64,000 nucleotides of DNA from assembly GCF_036625195.1 (NCBI RefSeq), contig NZ_JAZKUG010000001.1:806001-870000 (forward strand), written 5' to 3'. The position numbers were made by a program, and so were the translations under genes. This document shows, one piece after another, positions 33,598-45,367 of the stretch (within the stretch, counting starts at the first letter, position 1; each line of letters starts with the position of its first letter). The notes beneath the pieces are model-generated. The model saw only the letters and a list, made by a program, of their open reading frames with translations, was not told the origin of the DNA and did not search any database. The stretch is from Accumulibacter sp. (GTDB lineage: Bacteria > Pseudomonadota > Gammaproteobacteria > Burkholderiales > Rhodocyclaceae).

Positions 33598-35382
33598 ATG
33601 GCGACCCCTTCCAACCCCTCGGAGATTGCACGCGAAGCGCTGCGTTTGCTGGCGGTTCGCCGGCTGCAACCGTCGCCCGACAACTACCGCGCGCTCTACC
33701 ACGAGATTGCGGGCACACAGCCGGCAGACGCGCTGCCGCAGCGCGAGCTCAGGTCGCTCGCGGCTTCGTTGCCACAGGAGACACCGGCGCAGCAGCGGCT
33801 GGCACGACGCCTGGAGCAAGTGTTCACCGCGGGCAACTGGCAGCAACTGGGCACCGGCCTGTCCGACCTGGTACGGCAAATCGGCAAGGAGCAGGAGCTG
33901 CCGTGGAACGAGCTGTTCCGTGACCTCGTTCGGGAATGGGAGAACAAGCAGGCCGGGCTCACCGTGGCCCGCAAGCGCGAAGCCCTCGAACGCGTTCTGG
34001 CCGGTGGTTCGGGCAACGGCGAAGTGTTGTTCGGACGACTGCAGGGACTGGTGAAGTCATGGTCGGCAGCCGTCCCTGCGGGCGAGGACATCCCGCTGCT
34101 GGCACCCGACGCAGTCGCAGCCAGCGCCGGCGGGCCACAGTCTGCAGACGGCGGTGCTGCAACCGCTGCGGTCGATGGCAGCGAGCCATCGGGACCGCTG
34201 CGCGACCTCCTCGCCCACCTTCTGGAAGCGCTCATCGACTCGCAGCTCACCAACGAGCCGGAGCTGGCTGCCGATGCCCGCGCGCTGATCCACAGGGTGC
34301 GCACCGCCACTTCGCGCGGCGCGCTCGACGACCTGCTGGCCAGCAGCAAGCGCTTCACCTTTCGTCTCGAGTTGCTGGCCGAGGATCGGGACGAGTTGCG
34401 TGCCAGCCTGCTGAAGCTGCTGCAGCTGCTGATCGAGAACGTTGGCGAACTGGTCGTCGAGGACCACTGGCTGCGTGGACAGATCGACATCGTCCGTGAC
34501 ATCGTCGCCGGTCCGCTGAATGTCCGGTCGATCGAGGATGCCGAGATCCGGCTGAAGGAAGTCATCTTCAAGCAGAGCCAGCTCAAGCATAGCCTCAACG
34601 AGGCACGGGAGAACCTGAAGCAGATGCTGGCGGGGTTTGTTGACCACCTGGCGGAATTTGCCGATTCGACTTCGGACTACCACGACAAGATCGAGGTCTG
34701 CGCGACAAGGATCAGCCAGGCCGAAGACATCACCCAGCTCGAACAGGTGCTCGCCGAAGTGATCCGCGAGACCAGGATCATCCAGTTGAACGCGCAGCGC
34801 TCACGCGATGATCTGCGCGCCGCCCGGCAGCGGGTTGGTGAAACCGAGCGGCGGATCGCCGAGCTGCAGCAGGAACTCGAACGGGCAAGCACCCTGGTGC
34901 GGCATGACCAGCTCACCGGTGCACTCAACCGGCGCGGGCTCGAGGAAGCTTTCGAGAAGGAAGTGGGGCGGGCGCAAAGGCGTCAGTCGGCGCTCTGCGT
35001 GGCGCTGCTCGACATCGACAACTTCAAGAGACTCAACGATTCGCTGGGCCACGACGCCGGCGATGCGGCGCTGATCCACTTGGCGACCGTGATTCGCGAA
35101 ACAATGCGGCCACAGGATACGGTGGCCCGTTTCGGTGGTGAGGAGTTCATCATCCTGTTGCCCGAGACGCCGGTGGAGGACGCGCAGACGGCGGTCGTCC
35201 GCCTGCAGCGCGAGCTGACGCGGCGCATCTTCCTGCACAACAACGATCGCCAGTTGATCACCTTCAGCGCTGGTGTCACCGATGTGCGGCCAGGCGACAC
35301 CCAGGCGTCGGTGACGAAACGGGCTGACGAGGCCATGTACGCAGCCAAGCAGGCAGGGAAGAACCGGGTCCTGATCGGCTGA
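33598..35382 (+). CDS. Diguanylate cyclase with long N-terminal helical region
   Basis: 594 residues. The C-terminal GGDEF domain (about 430-594) has the active-site motif GGEEF at 513-517. The inhibitory-site motif RPQD lies five residues before it, so product feedback is expected. The N-terminal 400 residues contain no PAS, GAF or membrane segments but have long helices and a coiled coil (about 390-425, RVGETERRIAELQQELERAS), suggesting dimerisation. It is a cytoplasmic enzyme making cyclic di-GMP from GTP. ATG 33598 follows a short leader. Confidence 0.93.
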   Translation: MATPSNPSEIAREALRLLAVRRLQPSPDNYRALYHEIAGTQPADALPQRELRSLAASLPQETPAQQRLARRLEQVFTAGNWQQLGTGLSDLVRQIGKEQELPWNELFRDLVREWENKQAGLTVARKREALERVLAGGSGNGEVLFGRLQGLVKSWSAAVPAGEDIPLLAPDAVAASAGGPQSADGGAATAAVDGSEPSGPLRDLLAHLLEALIDSQLTNEPELAADARALIHRVRTATSRGALDDLLASSKRFTFRLELLAEDRDELRASLLKLLQLLIENVGELVVEDHWLRGQIDIVRDIVAGPLNVRSIEDAEIRLKEVIFKQSQLKHSLNEARENLKQMLAGFVDHLAEFADSTSDYHDKIEVCATRISQAEDITQLEQVLAEVIRETRIIQLNAQRSRDDLRAARQRVGETERRIAELQQELERASTLVRHDQLTGALNRRGLEEAFEKEVGRAQRRQSALCVALLDIDNFKRLNDSLGHDAGDAALIHLATVIRETMRPQDTVARFGGEEFIILLPETPVEDAQTAVVRLQRELTRRIFLHNNDRQLITFSAGVTDVRPGDTQASVTKRADEAMYAAKQAGKNRVLIG

Positions 35383-35412
35383 GCGCCAGCGGCGAAAGCG
35401 GCGTGCGCGGGC

Positions 35413-36210
35413 TCAGCGGCCGCGCGCCGCGACGAGCGAGCTGCTCGCGAGCTGCCGCAGAACCTCTCCGGCAGCCAGCAAACCAAAGGAAGCGGTGACG
35501 CAGACTGCCGAGCCGAAACCCGCGCAGCCCAGGCCGCTCGCGGTCTGCGGCACGGCGCAGTCGGGGTTGCGCGGCGGCGGGCGCAGGGGCTCGCTGGAGA
35601 AGACCGCGGGCACACCGAACTTCGTCTTCGCTTCGCGCGGAAAGCCATGTTCGCGGCGCAGCAGCGAGCGCACCCTGGCGAGCAGTGGATCCTGGATCGT
35701 GCGAGCGAGGTCGGCCACCTCGATGCGGGTGGCGTCGATCTGACCGCCGGCGCCACCGGTGGTGATCAACGGCAAGCCGCGACGCTTCGCCCAAGCGATC
35801 ATCGCCGCCTTGGTCCGCACCTGGTCGGTGGCGTCGATGACATGCCGCACGCCGCCGGCGAGCATCGTTTCGACGTTGTCCGGGGTCACGAAGTCCTCGA
35901 CCTCGTGCACCGTGCATTGCGGGTTGATGGCGCGGATGCGCTCGGCCATCGCGCTGACCTTGGCCTTGCCGAATTCGCCGTCGAGGGCGTGTATCTGCCG
36001 GTTGACGTTCGATTCGGCGATCATGTCGAGATCGATCAGGGTGATCCGGCCAACCGCCGAACGGGCAAGCGCCTCGGCTGCCCACGAACCGACACCACCG
36101 ATGCCAACGACGGCGACATGGGCGTCCTGGAAGGATCGCAGGGCATCGGCCCCGTAGACGCGAGCTACCCCGCCGAAACGGCGCGCCGGATCGCAGGTCT
36201 CCGCACTCAC
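35413..36210 (-). CDS. tcdA: tRNA threonylcarbamoyladenosine dehydratase TcdA
   Basis: 265 residues of the HesA/MoeB/ThiF superfamily. The nucleotide-binding motif GIGGVGSWAAEAL is near residue 36, followed by IDLDMIAESNVNRQ and later TTGGAGGQIDATRI. TcdA uses ATP to cyclise t6A37 of tRNAs to ct6A. Length and motifs fit TcdA better than MoeB. It starts 4 bp inside the end of a tiny upstream ORF and is convergent with the diguanylate cyclase gene. Confidence 0.92.
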   Translation of the reverse strand: MSAETCDPARRFGGVARVYGADALRSFQDAHVAVVGIGGVGSWAAEALARSAVGRITLIDLDMIAESNVNRQIHALDGEFGKAKVSAMAERIRAINPQCTVHEVEDFVTPDNVETMLAGGVRHVIDATDQVRTKAAMIAWAKRRGLPLITTGGAGGQIDATRIEVADLARTIQDPLLARVRSLLRREHGFPREAKTKFGVPAVFSSEPLRPPPRNPDCAVPQTASGLGCAGFGSAVCVTASFGLLAAGEVLRQLASSSLVAARGR

Positions 36211-36356
36211 AGGTCGTCGAGCAGGCGGCGCACCACCTGGTTGAACGGGATGATCCGCTTCGATGCGGCCGGCAGGCAGTCACGTAGCGCCGTGATGAAA
36301 TCCTGCCGTCCGTCGGGGTCGACCCGGAGCCAGTCCTCGATTTGCTGTGCGTCCAT
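36207..36356 (-). CDS. Small unrecognised protein translationally coupled to tcdA
   Basis: 49 residues from ATG 36356 (MDAQQIEDWLRVDPDGRQDF); a longer frame from 36458 would give 83. The sequence is a plausible small helical protein with a basic C-terminus (SKRIIPFNQVVRRLLDDL). The ATGA overlap with tcdA suggests it is translated. No family is recognised. Confidence 0.5.
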   Translation of the reverse strand: MDAQQIEDWLRVDPDGRQDFITALRDCLPAASKRIIPFNQVVRRLLDDL

Positions 36357-36500
36357 GCTGGAGCCCTGCGGCACGCCTTGGCGCAGAGTGTGTGCCAAAG
36401 CCATCGGTGTGGCTGGCCAGCATTGGCCCAGAAATTTCCAGACTGAGCCGTGCACCAAGGCGCCGTCCTTTACCTCACGACAGACGTCTTGCCAGTGACG

Positions 36501-38444
<1,944 letters not shown>

Positions 38445-38494
38445 GACCAATTCCCGAATAGCTGGACTGGAAAAACTCTACAGTTTATCACATG

Positions 38495-40234
38495 CTAGCC
38501 ATCACCGTTGCCGCGGACAGCAATGGATTGCAGGTATCGTTGCTTTTCCTCACTCGACAACCCGCTCACGCCAAGCTTTTGCACCTTCTCCTGCAGCAGC
38601 TGAAAGGTGCGCCGGTGACTGCCTTCGCGGAGTTTGCTGAGCGCACCGGCGAACTCGGCGTCGATCTCATCTTCGGCAAAGGGCTGTTGCATTAGTTCAG
38701 CAGCTGCCGCCCGGAGAACGTCCTCACATCCGCTGCCCTGAAGGCGCCCGAGCAATGCCGAATAGGGGAGGTCTCCGCCAGGGGCCGAGCGGATGCTTGC
38801 GCACAGCATGCGTACGGCGCTGGCCTCCGCAGAGCCCTCAGGCAGAAGATCCTCGGGCAACTCGGACGCCAGCCGGGGCTTCTGCAGCAGCAGGCGCAGC
38901 AGTGGTCGCAACAGCGACGGCGCCTGCCGTCGTGCGCGTCCAGGAGCCGATTGAACCGCCGGACGCAGGTCGCAGAGATGCTCGACCTCGGCCTGGGAGA
39001 AAGCACTCAGCTCGGCCAGGCGCTTCACCAGTTGCAGGCGCAGCATGCTGGACTGCAAACGAAGGAGAAGGGGTTTTGCCTCGGCGATCAACTTGACTCG
39101 ACCTTCCGCACTGGCCAGATCGCAGTGTCCGGCGAGTTCGCGCAGGAAAAACTCCGACAGCGGGGTTGCCTGGGTCATCAGCGCGCGAAACGCTTCAGGG
39201 CCGCGCTGTCGAACCAGACTGTCGGGATCCTCGCCCTCAGGCAGGAAGGCAAAGGCGATGCTCTTGGGCTCGGCCAGCACCTCGAGGCTGCTCTCGAGAG
39301 CGCGCCAGGCGGCTTTCCGCCCGGCAGCATCGCCATCGAAGCAGAAGACGATACGATCGGCCTGGCGCAGCAGCTTCTGCACCTGCGCCACCGAGGTGGC
39401 CGTGCCCAGGGTCGCGACCGCATTCTCCACGCCATGCTGGGCGAGCGCCACGACATCCAGATAGCCTTCGACGACGATCACCGTCCCCGCCTGGCGGATG
39501 GCGACGCGCGCCTGCGGCAAGCCGAAGAGCTCGCGGCCTTTTTCAAACAGCGGAGTTTCCGGCGAATTCAGGTACTTCGGTTCTCCCTGGCCGAGCACCC
39601 GACCACCGAAGGCGATCACCTCGCCCTTCTGGTTGCAGATCGGAAAGATCACGCGATCGCGGAAGCGGTCGTACAGGCGACCGCGCTCATCCTTGATCAC
39701 CAGCCCGGCCAACTGCAGGTCGGCATCGGCATGGTCGGCGAAGACCCGGGCGAGGTTCTGGCGCCCTTCCGCTGCATAGCCGATTCCGAAGCGACGCGCG
39801 ATCTCGCCGCTGACGCCCCGCTCCTTGAGATAACCGATCGCCCGCTCGCAACCCCTGAGCTGCTCGCAGTAGAACTTCGCCGCACGCCCCATCAGTTCGG
39901 CCAGAATCTGTACCTGCGGAGCGCGGCCACCGCCTGCCGCACGCCCATCGGGAAGCTCCATGGCGGCGCGGCCGGCAAGCTCGCGAACCGCATCCACGAA
40001 GCCAAGGCCAGAATACTCGATCAGGAAGCCAATCGCGTTGCCGTGCGCCCCGCAACCAAAACAGTGGTAGAACTGCTTGCTCGGGCTGACGGTGAACGAC
40101 GGGGATTTTTCGTGGTGAAACGGGCAGCATGCCACGTAGTTGGCACCCGCCTTCTTGAGCGGGACAAGCTCGTCAATCAGGTCAACCAGGTCAACCCGGT
40201 AGAGCAACTCCTGAATGAACGACTCCGGAATCAA
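38495..40234 (-). CDS. dnaG: DNA primase DnaG
   Basis: About 579 residues from TTG 40234, read as MIPESFIQELLYRVD. This was chosen because homologues start with MIPxSFI and GGGGGTGGGA precedes it. The longer open frame upstream is not conserved-looking. The zinc-binding domain has CCPFHHEKSPS and FYHCFGCG. The TOPRIM domain has VIVVEGYLDVVAL and FCFDGDAAGRKAA. The C-terminal domain would bind the replicative helicase. It synthesises RNA primers. It is the middle gene of rpsU-dnaG-rpoD. Confidence 0.96.
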   Translation of the reverse strand: MIPESFIQELLYRVDLVDLIDELVPLKKAGANYVACCPFHHEKSPSFTVSPSKQFYHCFGCGAHGNAIGFLIEYSGLGFVDAVRELAGRAAMELPDGRAAGGGRAPQVQILAELMGRAAKFYCEQLRGCERAIGYLKERGVSGEIARRFGIGYAAEGRQNLARVFADHADADLQLAGLVIKDERGRLYDRFRDRVIFPICNQKGEVIAFGGRVLGQGEPKYLNSPETPLFEKGRELFGLPQARVAIRQAGTVIVVEGYLDVVALAQHGVENAVATLGTATSVAQVQKLLRQADRIVFCFDGDAAGRKAAWRALESSLEVLAEPKSIAFAFLPEGEDPDSLVRQRGPEAFRALMTQATPLSEFFLRELAGHCDLASAEGRVKLIAEAKPLLLRLQSSMLRLQLVKRLAELSAFSQAEVEHLCDLRPAVQSAPGRARRQAPSLLRPLLRLLLQKPRLASELPEDLLPEGSAEASAVRMLCASIRSAPGGDLPYSALLGRLQGSGCEDVLRAAAAELMQQPFAEDEIDAEFAGALSKLREGSHRRTFQLLQEKVQKLGVSGLSSEEKQRYLQSIAVRGNGDG

Positions 40235-40590
40235 GTTCCCACCCCCATGCTCCGGCGACCACCGCGCGCCGGCCCAAGAGCCGGTCCCCGCCGGCGATCG
40301 CCGACCATCGGGCGGCAAGAGCCGGGCTCGCGGAAAAGCACTCGATCCAGGTGAAGCATCGCCCAGGGCACACCGCTGGCGAAGTTGCCGTAGCGGTACG
40401 ACCAACAGATCTGGCGATGCGCAGTGGTCACCCGAATGACATCAATCGTGCCGAGCCCCCTGTTCGTCGTGCCAAGACCCCGGTGCGTACTGGCGGAACG
40501 CCGACGCAGCCGATCGGGCATCCACCCCGCCACAAGCGCAAACTGCCGCCCGTCGCAAGAGGGGCGGCGCTCTGCGCGACAAGAGTGGGA
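40235..40590 (-). other. rpsU-dnaG intergenic region with attenuator-like hairpin
   Basis: 356 bp. At 40545-40568 GCCGCCC pairs with GGGCGGC around a 10-nt loop, about 25 bp after the rpsU stop, followed on the minus strand by AGTTTG. It may act as a partial terminator lowering dnaG expression relative to rpsU. No yqeY gene, often found at this place in related bacteria, is present or recognisable as a remnant. Confidence 0.55.
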
Positions 40591-40803
40591 TCAGTAAAGC
40601 TTGGGCGGCAGGGTCTGGCTGCGCATGCGCTTGTGATGACGCTTGACCGCTGCTGCAAGCTTGCGCTTGCGCTCGGCCGTGGGCTTCTCGTAGAACTCAC
40701 GAGCGCGCAATTCGGTCAGGAGACCGGTTTTCTCAACGGTACGCTTGAAACGACGGATCGCAACCTCGAACGGTTCATTTTCCTTGACGCGAATGGCTGG
40801 CAT
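40591..40803 (-). CDS. rpsU: 30S ribosomal protein S21 (bS21)
   Basis: 70 residues, MPAIRVKENEPFEVAIRRFK to the basic C-terminus RHHKRMRSQTLPPKLY, a full-length S21. It acts in translation initiation on the 30S subunit. It is first in the operon, 356 bp before dnaG, with a good sigma-70 promoter at 40850-40879. Confidence 0.98.
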   Translation of the reverse strand: MPAIRVKENEPFEVAIRRFKRTVEKTGLLTELRAREFYEKPTAERKRKLAAAVKRHHKRMRSQTLPPKLY

Positions 40804-40849
40804 CGACTCTTCCCAAGTTCAAAAATTCTGGACGACAACGAAGGCCGCC

Positions 40850-40879
40850 ATTATAAGCACACTCCCATCGAAGTTCCAA
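40850..40879 (-). promoter_or_regulatory. Sigma-70 promoter of rpsU
   Basis: On the minus strand TTGGAA (40879-40874) and TATAAT (40855-40850) are separated by 18 bp. The -10 lies about 47 bp before the rpsU ATG at 40803. A perfect -10 fits a strongly expressed ribosomal gene. Confidence 0.8.
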
Positions 40880-41304
40880 GCAAAGCCAAAGCCCGGCACC
40901 CCTGACACATGGCCCTGCCGAATCGGAGCCGATCGCCGCCGCCCCGTTGCAGACACGCGACCGAGACATGACGAAGTGGTCGCCCCGCGCGGCATTCGAG
41001 TCGAGGACAAAGGCATGCGCACGGCCGACAGTCCTGATGCCTGTCGATGGGAACCCCCTGCCATGCCCCAGTGCTCGAACCAGTCCGCACGATCCCGGTG
41101 CACCGCGTGTGCCAGGACCTGACTGCCCAGATGCAACACGCGGCAAGTTCAGAAAGTGGCTATCGCTGGACACCCGCGGCGGGTCTTGGCGGCTGACGGG
41201 AGCCGTCCGGCCGTCGATCCGGACCAATCGTGCGACATGCGGCCAACCGCCTGCTAACCGTACGTTGCTCGCCCTGCGCCACCACCATGCATCGGGCCTC
41301 TTCC
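40880..41304. other. Non-coding stretch between the SNF2 helicase gene and rpsU promoter
   Basis: About 425 bp. Several short frames are open but none looks real. I see no RNA gene or repeat. Confidence 0.5.
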
Positions 41305-44300
41305 TCAACTCGCCAGCGGCGCGAAGAGGGCCGAGATGTCTTCGCTGCCGAACTTGGCTTCGACGCCATGATCGGCCGACAGAATGCGGGCCGCAAGTTC
41401 GGCCTTGCCCTCCTGCAAGGCGAGGATCTTCTCTTCGATGCTGCCGGCAACGATCAACTTGTATACGAAGACCGGCTTGTCCTGACCGAGCCGATGCGCC
41501 CGATCGGTCGCCTGATTCTCGGCCGCAGGGTTCCACCAGGGATCGAAGTGGATCACCGTATCCGCAGCCGTCAGATTCAAGCCAACGCCGCCGGCACGCA
41601 GGCTGATCAGGAAGATGGGCACCTCACCCGACTGGAAGCGACGAACCTGCTCCTCGCGATCACCCGTATCACCGCAGAGCAGGGCGTAGTCGAGGGCGAG
41701 GAGGCGCAGTTCCCTGGCAATCAGTGACAGCATGCTGGTGAACTGCGAGAACAGCAGGATCTTCCTGCCCTCCTCAACCAGCTCCGGCAACATCGTCATC
41801 AGGAGAGCCAGCTTGGCTCGTTCCTTGAGCTTCTGCGCCGACTTGGACTTGAGCAGCCGCGGGTCGCAACAGACCTGCCGCAACTTCAGCAGAGCATCGA
41901 GAATGACGATCTGGCTGCGATTGAATCCCTTGCTGGCGATTTCCTGGCGTACCTTGGCGTCCATTGCGACACGGACGGTCTCATAGAGATCGCGCTGACC
42001 ACCAGCCAACTCCACCCTGCGTACGATGATCGTCTTTGGCGGCAGCTCGCGCGCCACTTCCTCCTTCTTGCGGCGGAGGATGAACGGACGCACACGCCGT
42101 GCCAGCAGCTCGCGTCGCCTGACGTCCCCCTGCTTCTCGATCGGCGTCCGCCAGTACTTGGCAAAAGTCTGGTTGCTGCCGAGAAAGCCTGGCAGGAGAA
42201 AGTCAAACTGGCTCCAGAGTTCGCCCAGGTGGTTCTCGAGCGGCGTTCCGGTGAGGCAGAGACGGTGCCGCGCTTCGATCCGACGCACCACTTCAGCACC
42301 CTGACTGCGTGCATTCTTCACGGTCTGCGCCTCGTCGAGAATGAGCAGGTGGTAGGCGTACCGGGTCAGATCGTTGACGTCCCGCCACAGCAACGGGTAG
42401 GTGGTCAACACGACATCATGGGTCGGGATGTCCGCGAAGCGGCTCTTGCGTTCTGGTCCATGCAAGGACAGGAGCGACAGCCCGGGGGCGAAGCGTGCGG
42501 CCTCGTTGGTCCAGTTGAAGATCAGGGAGGTGGGCAGGACGATAAGCGCCGGCCGGTCGAGCCGCCCCGACTCCTTTTCCAACAACAGGTGTGCCAGTGT
42601 CTGCGCCGTCTTGCCCAGACCCATGTCGTCGGCGAGAATTCCAGCAAGATTCTGTTCGCGCAGGAACTGCAGCCACGCCAGCCCCTCGGTCTGGTAGTGG
42701 CGCAGTTCCAGACCAAGCCCACGTGGTGGCACGATATGGCTGATGCCCTGCGCCGCACTCAACTGCTCGGCAAGTGCCAGCACGTCCTTCTGGCCCCTGA
42801 ACCGCCAACGCGTGCTGTCATTGAGTTCGCTCAGGCGCGGCGCATCGAAACGGGAAAGGCGCAGGCTGGTGCCGCCAGTGAACCCCTCGAAGAGATCGAT
42901 CAGGGTCGCCGCCAACGGTTTCAGACGCCACGCCGGGACGCGAATTCTCAGGCCGGCAGTCGTCACCAGTTCGACCATTTCGCCGTCAGCGACCTGCTCC
43001 AGCAGAGCAGCGTCGAGCCAACGCCCGTCACGCCGGAAGAGACCGGCCAGAAGGGGCGCAAGTGGCAGACGCTCGCCTTCCACAACGATCCCCATGTCGA
43101 GTTCAAACCAGCCCGTCCCGGACTCAGTCAGATCGGCATCCCAAGCCTCCACCTCGAGCAGACGATGGCGAAACTCCATGGCGAAGTCGATCTGCCAGCC
43201 ACGGCTGCGCAGTTGCCCCAGGTGCTCTCGCATGAACAGCGGCCAGTTGCTCTCCTGCGCCAGGCCGTATGCATTGTCTGGCGGTCTACCGAAAGTGTGC
43301 AGCACGTAGCCCGGAATCTTTTCCAGATCGACCTTCGCCAGTTCAGACATCAACTCCTCTTCGCGCGCACGCTGGCGCTCGATGCGAACCATCTCACCGT
43401 TCGCCAGGATGGTGAAGTCACGCCGGTCTTCGGGAATCACCTCGACATCCTCGTAGCGAAACGTTGCCAAGGCGACATCGAAGGGTCCACCGCCGTAGAC
43501 AGTGGAGTAGTCCCGCCAGGCACGATTCCCATGTGTCTGGAGGGTCCGCAGACGCAGCACGGCGACCGGCTCGGCAACGATGCAACGGCTATCGACACTC
43601 GCCGCCTGCTCCGGGTCCCGGGGCAGATCGATGGCGGGCTCGGCGAGGGCCTCGCCGACGAGTGCTGCCGCGGTAGGCGACAAGGGGGGCAGCGAGAACA
43701 GGCGAGCGACGACGGCCGGATTGCCGCCAACCTGCAGGGGACCGACCAGACGCCGGTCGAGATCGACGAACCACGGCTGCGGCAGCGGGATCACCAGACC
43801 ACCTGCCGGCTCTGTCAGCAGCGTCGCCAACTGCCGCCCCTCGCCGGCCTGCCGCCAGCCCAGGGCCGCCGGACGCGGCGCCGCGAGGGTGAGGAAGGAG
43901 TGATCGTCCCCACGACACAGGCGGCCGGTCTTCGCCATGAGCTGCAGCGCTTCGCCGCCGTGTCGCGGCCCGAGTCCGAAGGCATGCAGGCCCGTGTCAA
44001 CAGCGCGTTCAGCCCACAGCAGTCGCAGGATCGGGCGATCCTCGTCGCTCACGAAGCGAAGGGCTTTCGCGAGCGCACGATCGATGGTCCACAACTCGGT
44101 GGCACCCTCGGGCTCGCGACCCTTGTGAACAGTGACCCCGAAGCCCGTCAGATCAGCCGTCCAATGCAGCAGGTAGAACAGTTGCTGACGGCCCGCAGCA
44201 GGACCGCGGTCCTTCTTGCTCACGGCCAACGCCACCCGGCGCAACTCCTCGGTCCACGACAGCGCACCGACGTCACCCTTGCTGACCGGCAGAGATCGTT

Positions 44301-44343
44301 CGACCGGCTTATCCACGCGGCAGCCCCGACGGCCCGGCGACAC
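41305..44343 (-). CDS. SNF2-family DEAD/DEAH-box helicase (RapA/HepA-like ATPase)
   Basis: 1,012 residues. The N-terminal 480 residues are a family-specific region. The SNF2 ATPase core then begins with GLELRHYQTEGLAWLQFL, with motif I DDMGLGKTAQT, motif II ILDEAQ and motif III LTGTPLEN. The C-terminal helicase lobe has LLFSQFTSML, RAGGVGLNLTAADTV and ATDRAHRLGQ. It is a DNA translocase likely to remodel protein-DNA complexes. The exact role is unknown for this bacterial group. The start at 44343 is GTG; an in-frame GTG nine codons later (VDKPVERSL) is as likely. Confidence 0.92.
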   Translation of the reverse strand: MSPGRRGCRVDKPVERSLPVSKGDVGALSWTEELRRVALAVSKKDRGPAAGRQQLFYLLHWTADLTGFGVTVHKGREPEGATELWTIDRALAKALRFVSDEDRPILRLLWAERAVDTGLHAFGLGPRHGGEALQLMAKTGRLCRGDDHSFLTLAAPRPAALGWRQAGEGRQLATLLTEPAGGLVIPLPQPWFVDLDRRLVGPLQVGGNPAVVARLFSLPPLSPTAAALVGEALAEPAIDLPRDPEQAASVDSRCIVAEPVAVLRLRTLQTHGNRAWRDYSTVYGGGPFDVALATFRYEDVEVIPEDRRDFTILANGEMVRIERQRAREEELMSELAKVDLEKIPGYVLHTFGRPPDNAYGLAQESNWPLFMREHLGQLRSRGWQIDFAMEFRHRLLEVEAWDADLTESGTGWFELDMGIVVEGERLPLAPLLAGLFRRDGRWLDAALLEQVADGEMVELVTTAGLRIRVPAWRLKPLAATLIDLFEGFTGGTSLRLSRFDAPRLSELNDSTRWRFRGQKDVLALAEQLSAAQGISHIVPPRGLGLELRHYQTEGLAWLQFLREQNLAGILADDMGLGKTAQTLAHLLLEKESGRLDRPALIVLPTSLIFNWTNEAARFAPGLSLLSLHGPERKSRFADIPTHDVVLTTYPLLWRDVNDLTRYAYHLLILDEAQTVKNARSQGAEVVRRIEARHRLCLTGTPLENHLGELWSQFDFLLPGFLGSNQTFAKYWRTPIEKQGDVRRRELLARRVRPFILRRKKEEVARELPPKTIIVRRVELAGGQRDLYETVRVAMDAKVRQEIASKGFNRSQIVILDALLKLRQVCCDPRLLKSKSAQKLKERAKLALLMTMLPELVEEGRKILLFSQFTSMLSLIARELRLLALDYALLCGDTGDREEQVRRFQSGEVPIFLISLRAGGVGLNLTAADTVIHFDPWWNPAAENQATDRAHRLGQDKPVFVYKLIVAGSIEEKILALQEGKAELAARILSADHGVEAKFGSEDISALFAPLAS

Positions 44344-44543
44344 ATGCCTCGCGCCAGACGGTACGACCTGAGGAGCAAGCGATCGCAGGCTCGCTCAAGC
44401 TCCTGACCAGCGGCCAGGCGGGCGGCTGATTGCCCGTGTCGCGCAACGCGAAGCGGCGCATTGGCGGCAACCGCGAGACGGAAGCCAGCGTCGGGCAGCA
44501 CGCTCCGGCAAGGGCAGACACCGTGCTTTCCTTCGTCCCTTCC

Positions 44544-45038
44544 TCAATCGCGGAAGTTGCCGTAGCGGACCGGAAAATCGGTGATCTCCTTTGTGACCAA
44601 TGCGATGCAGGCCTGCAACTCATCCCGCTTGGCGCCACTGACGCGTACCGCATCGCCCTGTATCGATGCCTGTACCTTGAGCTTCGAGTCCTTGATCAGC
44701 TTGACGATCTTCTTCGCCAGTTCCGACTCGATGCCAATCCGGATCTTCAGATCCTGCTTGACCTTGTTGCCCGAGACGCGCTGCACCGGCTGATGATCGA
44801 GCCGCTTGGTGCTTTCCTTTTCCTTCTTTTCCATCGCCGGGAAGAGGAGATCCCTGATCTGGCCGAGCTGGAATTCGGAGTCACCGTGCATGGTGATGAC
44901 CTTGTCCTTGTCGTTGAGCTCCACCCGGGCGCTCGTGCCCTTGAAGTCATAGCGATTGTCGATGGCACGCCGGGTGACATCGAGGGCGTTGTGCAACGCC
45001 GCCATGTCGGCTTCGGAAGAAAAATCGAATGAAGGCAT
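44544..45038 (-). CDS. yajQ: YajQ-family nucleotide-binding protein
   Basis: 164 residues, the standard length: MPSFDFSSEADMAALHNALD, NRYDFKGTSARVEL, and KKIVKLIKDSKLKVQASIQG followed by VRVSGAKRDELQ. Some members bind cyclic di-GMP and affect transcription, others are described as ribosome-associated. It is a single gene after DUF2788 with a gap of 72 bp. Confidence 0.96.
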   Translation of the reverse strand: MPSFDFSSEADMAALHNALDVTRRAIDNRYDFKGTSARVELNDKDKVITMHGDSEFQLGQIRDLLFPAMEKKEKESTKRLDHQPVQRVSGNKVKQDLKIRIGIESELAKKIVKLIKDSKLKVQASIQGDAVRVSGAKRDELQACIALVTKEITDFPVRYGNFRD

Positions 45039-45110
45039 AGTGCATCCAGTTTTCGGTCGAAGAGGCCGCGAAACGCGGCCCCACGCCGCCGGCCGCGGCA
45101 GTTGAACAGT

Positions 45111-45320
45111 CTACAGCCCCCAGAGCTTTTCCATGATCGTCTTGGCAATGAAGCCCAGCATGCCGAATGAAAGGACGAAAAAAAGAATGATCGTGCCGGT
45201 CTTGCCGGCCTTTGACTTCCAGGCGATCTCGCCGATGATGAACAGCATGAAGAGCATGAAGGCACCGACCCCGAAGGTCATGCCGAAGTCCGAGATCTGT
45301 TCTTCGGTCAGGCCAAACAT
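45111..45320 (-). CDS. DUF2788 small membrane protein
   Basis: 69 residues from ATG 45320 (MFGLTEEQISDFGMTFG). Two hydrophobic segments, VGAFMLFMLFIIGEIAW and GTIILFFVLSFGMLGFIAK, make it an inner-membrane protein with a short basic loop (KSKAGK). It matches the DUF2788 family by length and pattern. The function is unknown. It lies 47 bp after argG, perhaps on the same transcript. Confidence 0.9.
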   Translation of the reverse strand: MFGLTEEQISDFGMTFGVGAFMLFMLFIIGEIAWKSKAGKTGTIILFFVLSFGMLGFIAKTIMEKLWGL

Positions 45321-45367
45321 CGGCGCCGTCTTTCTCTCAGGCCGCACATCGACCGATCATCCCGGGA

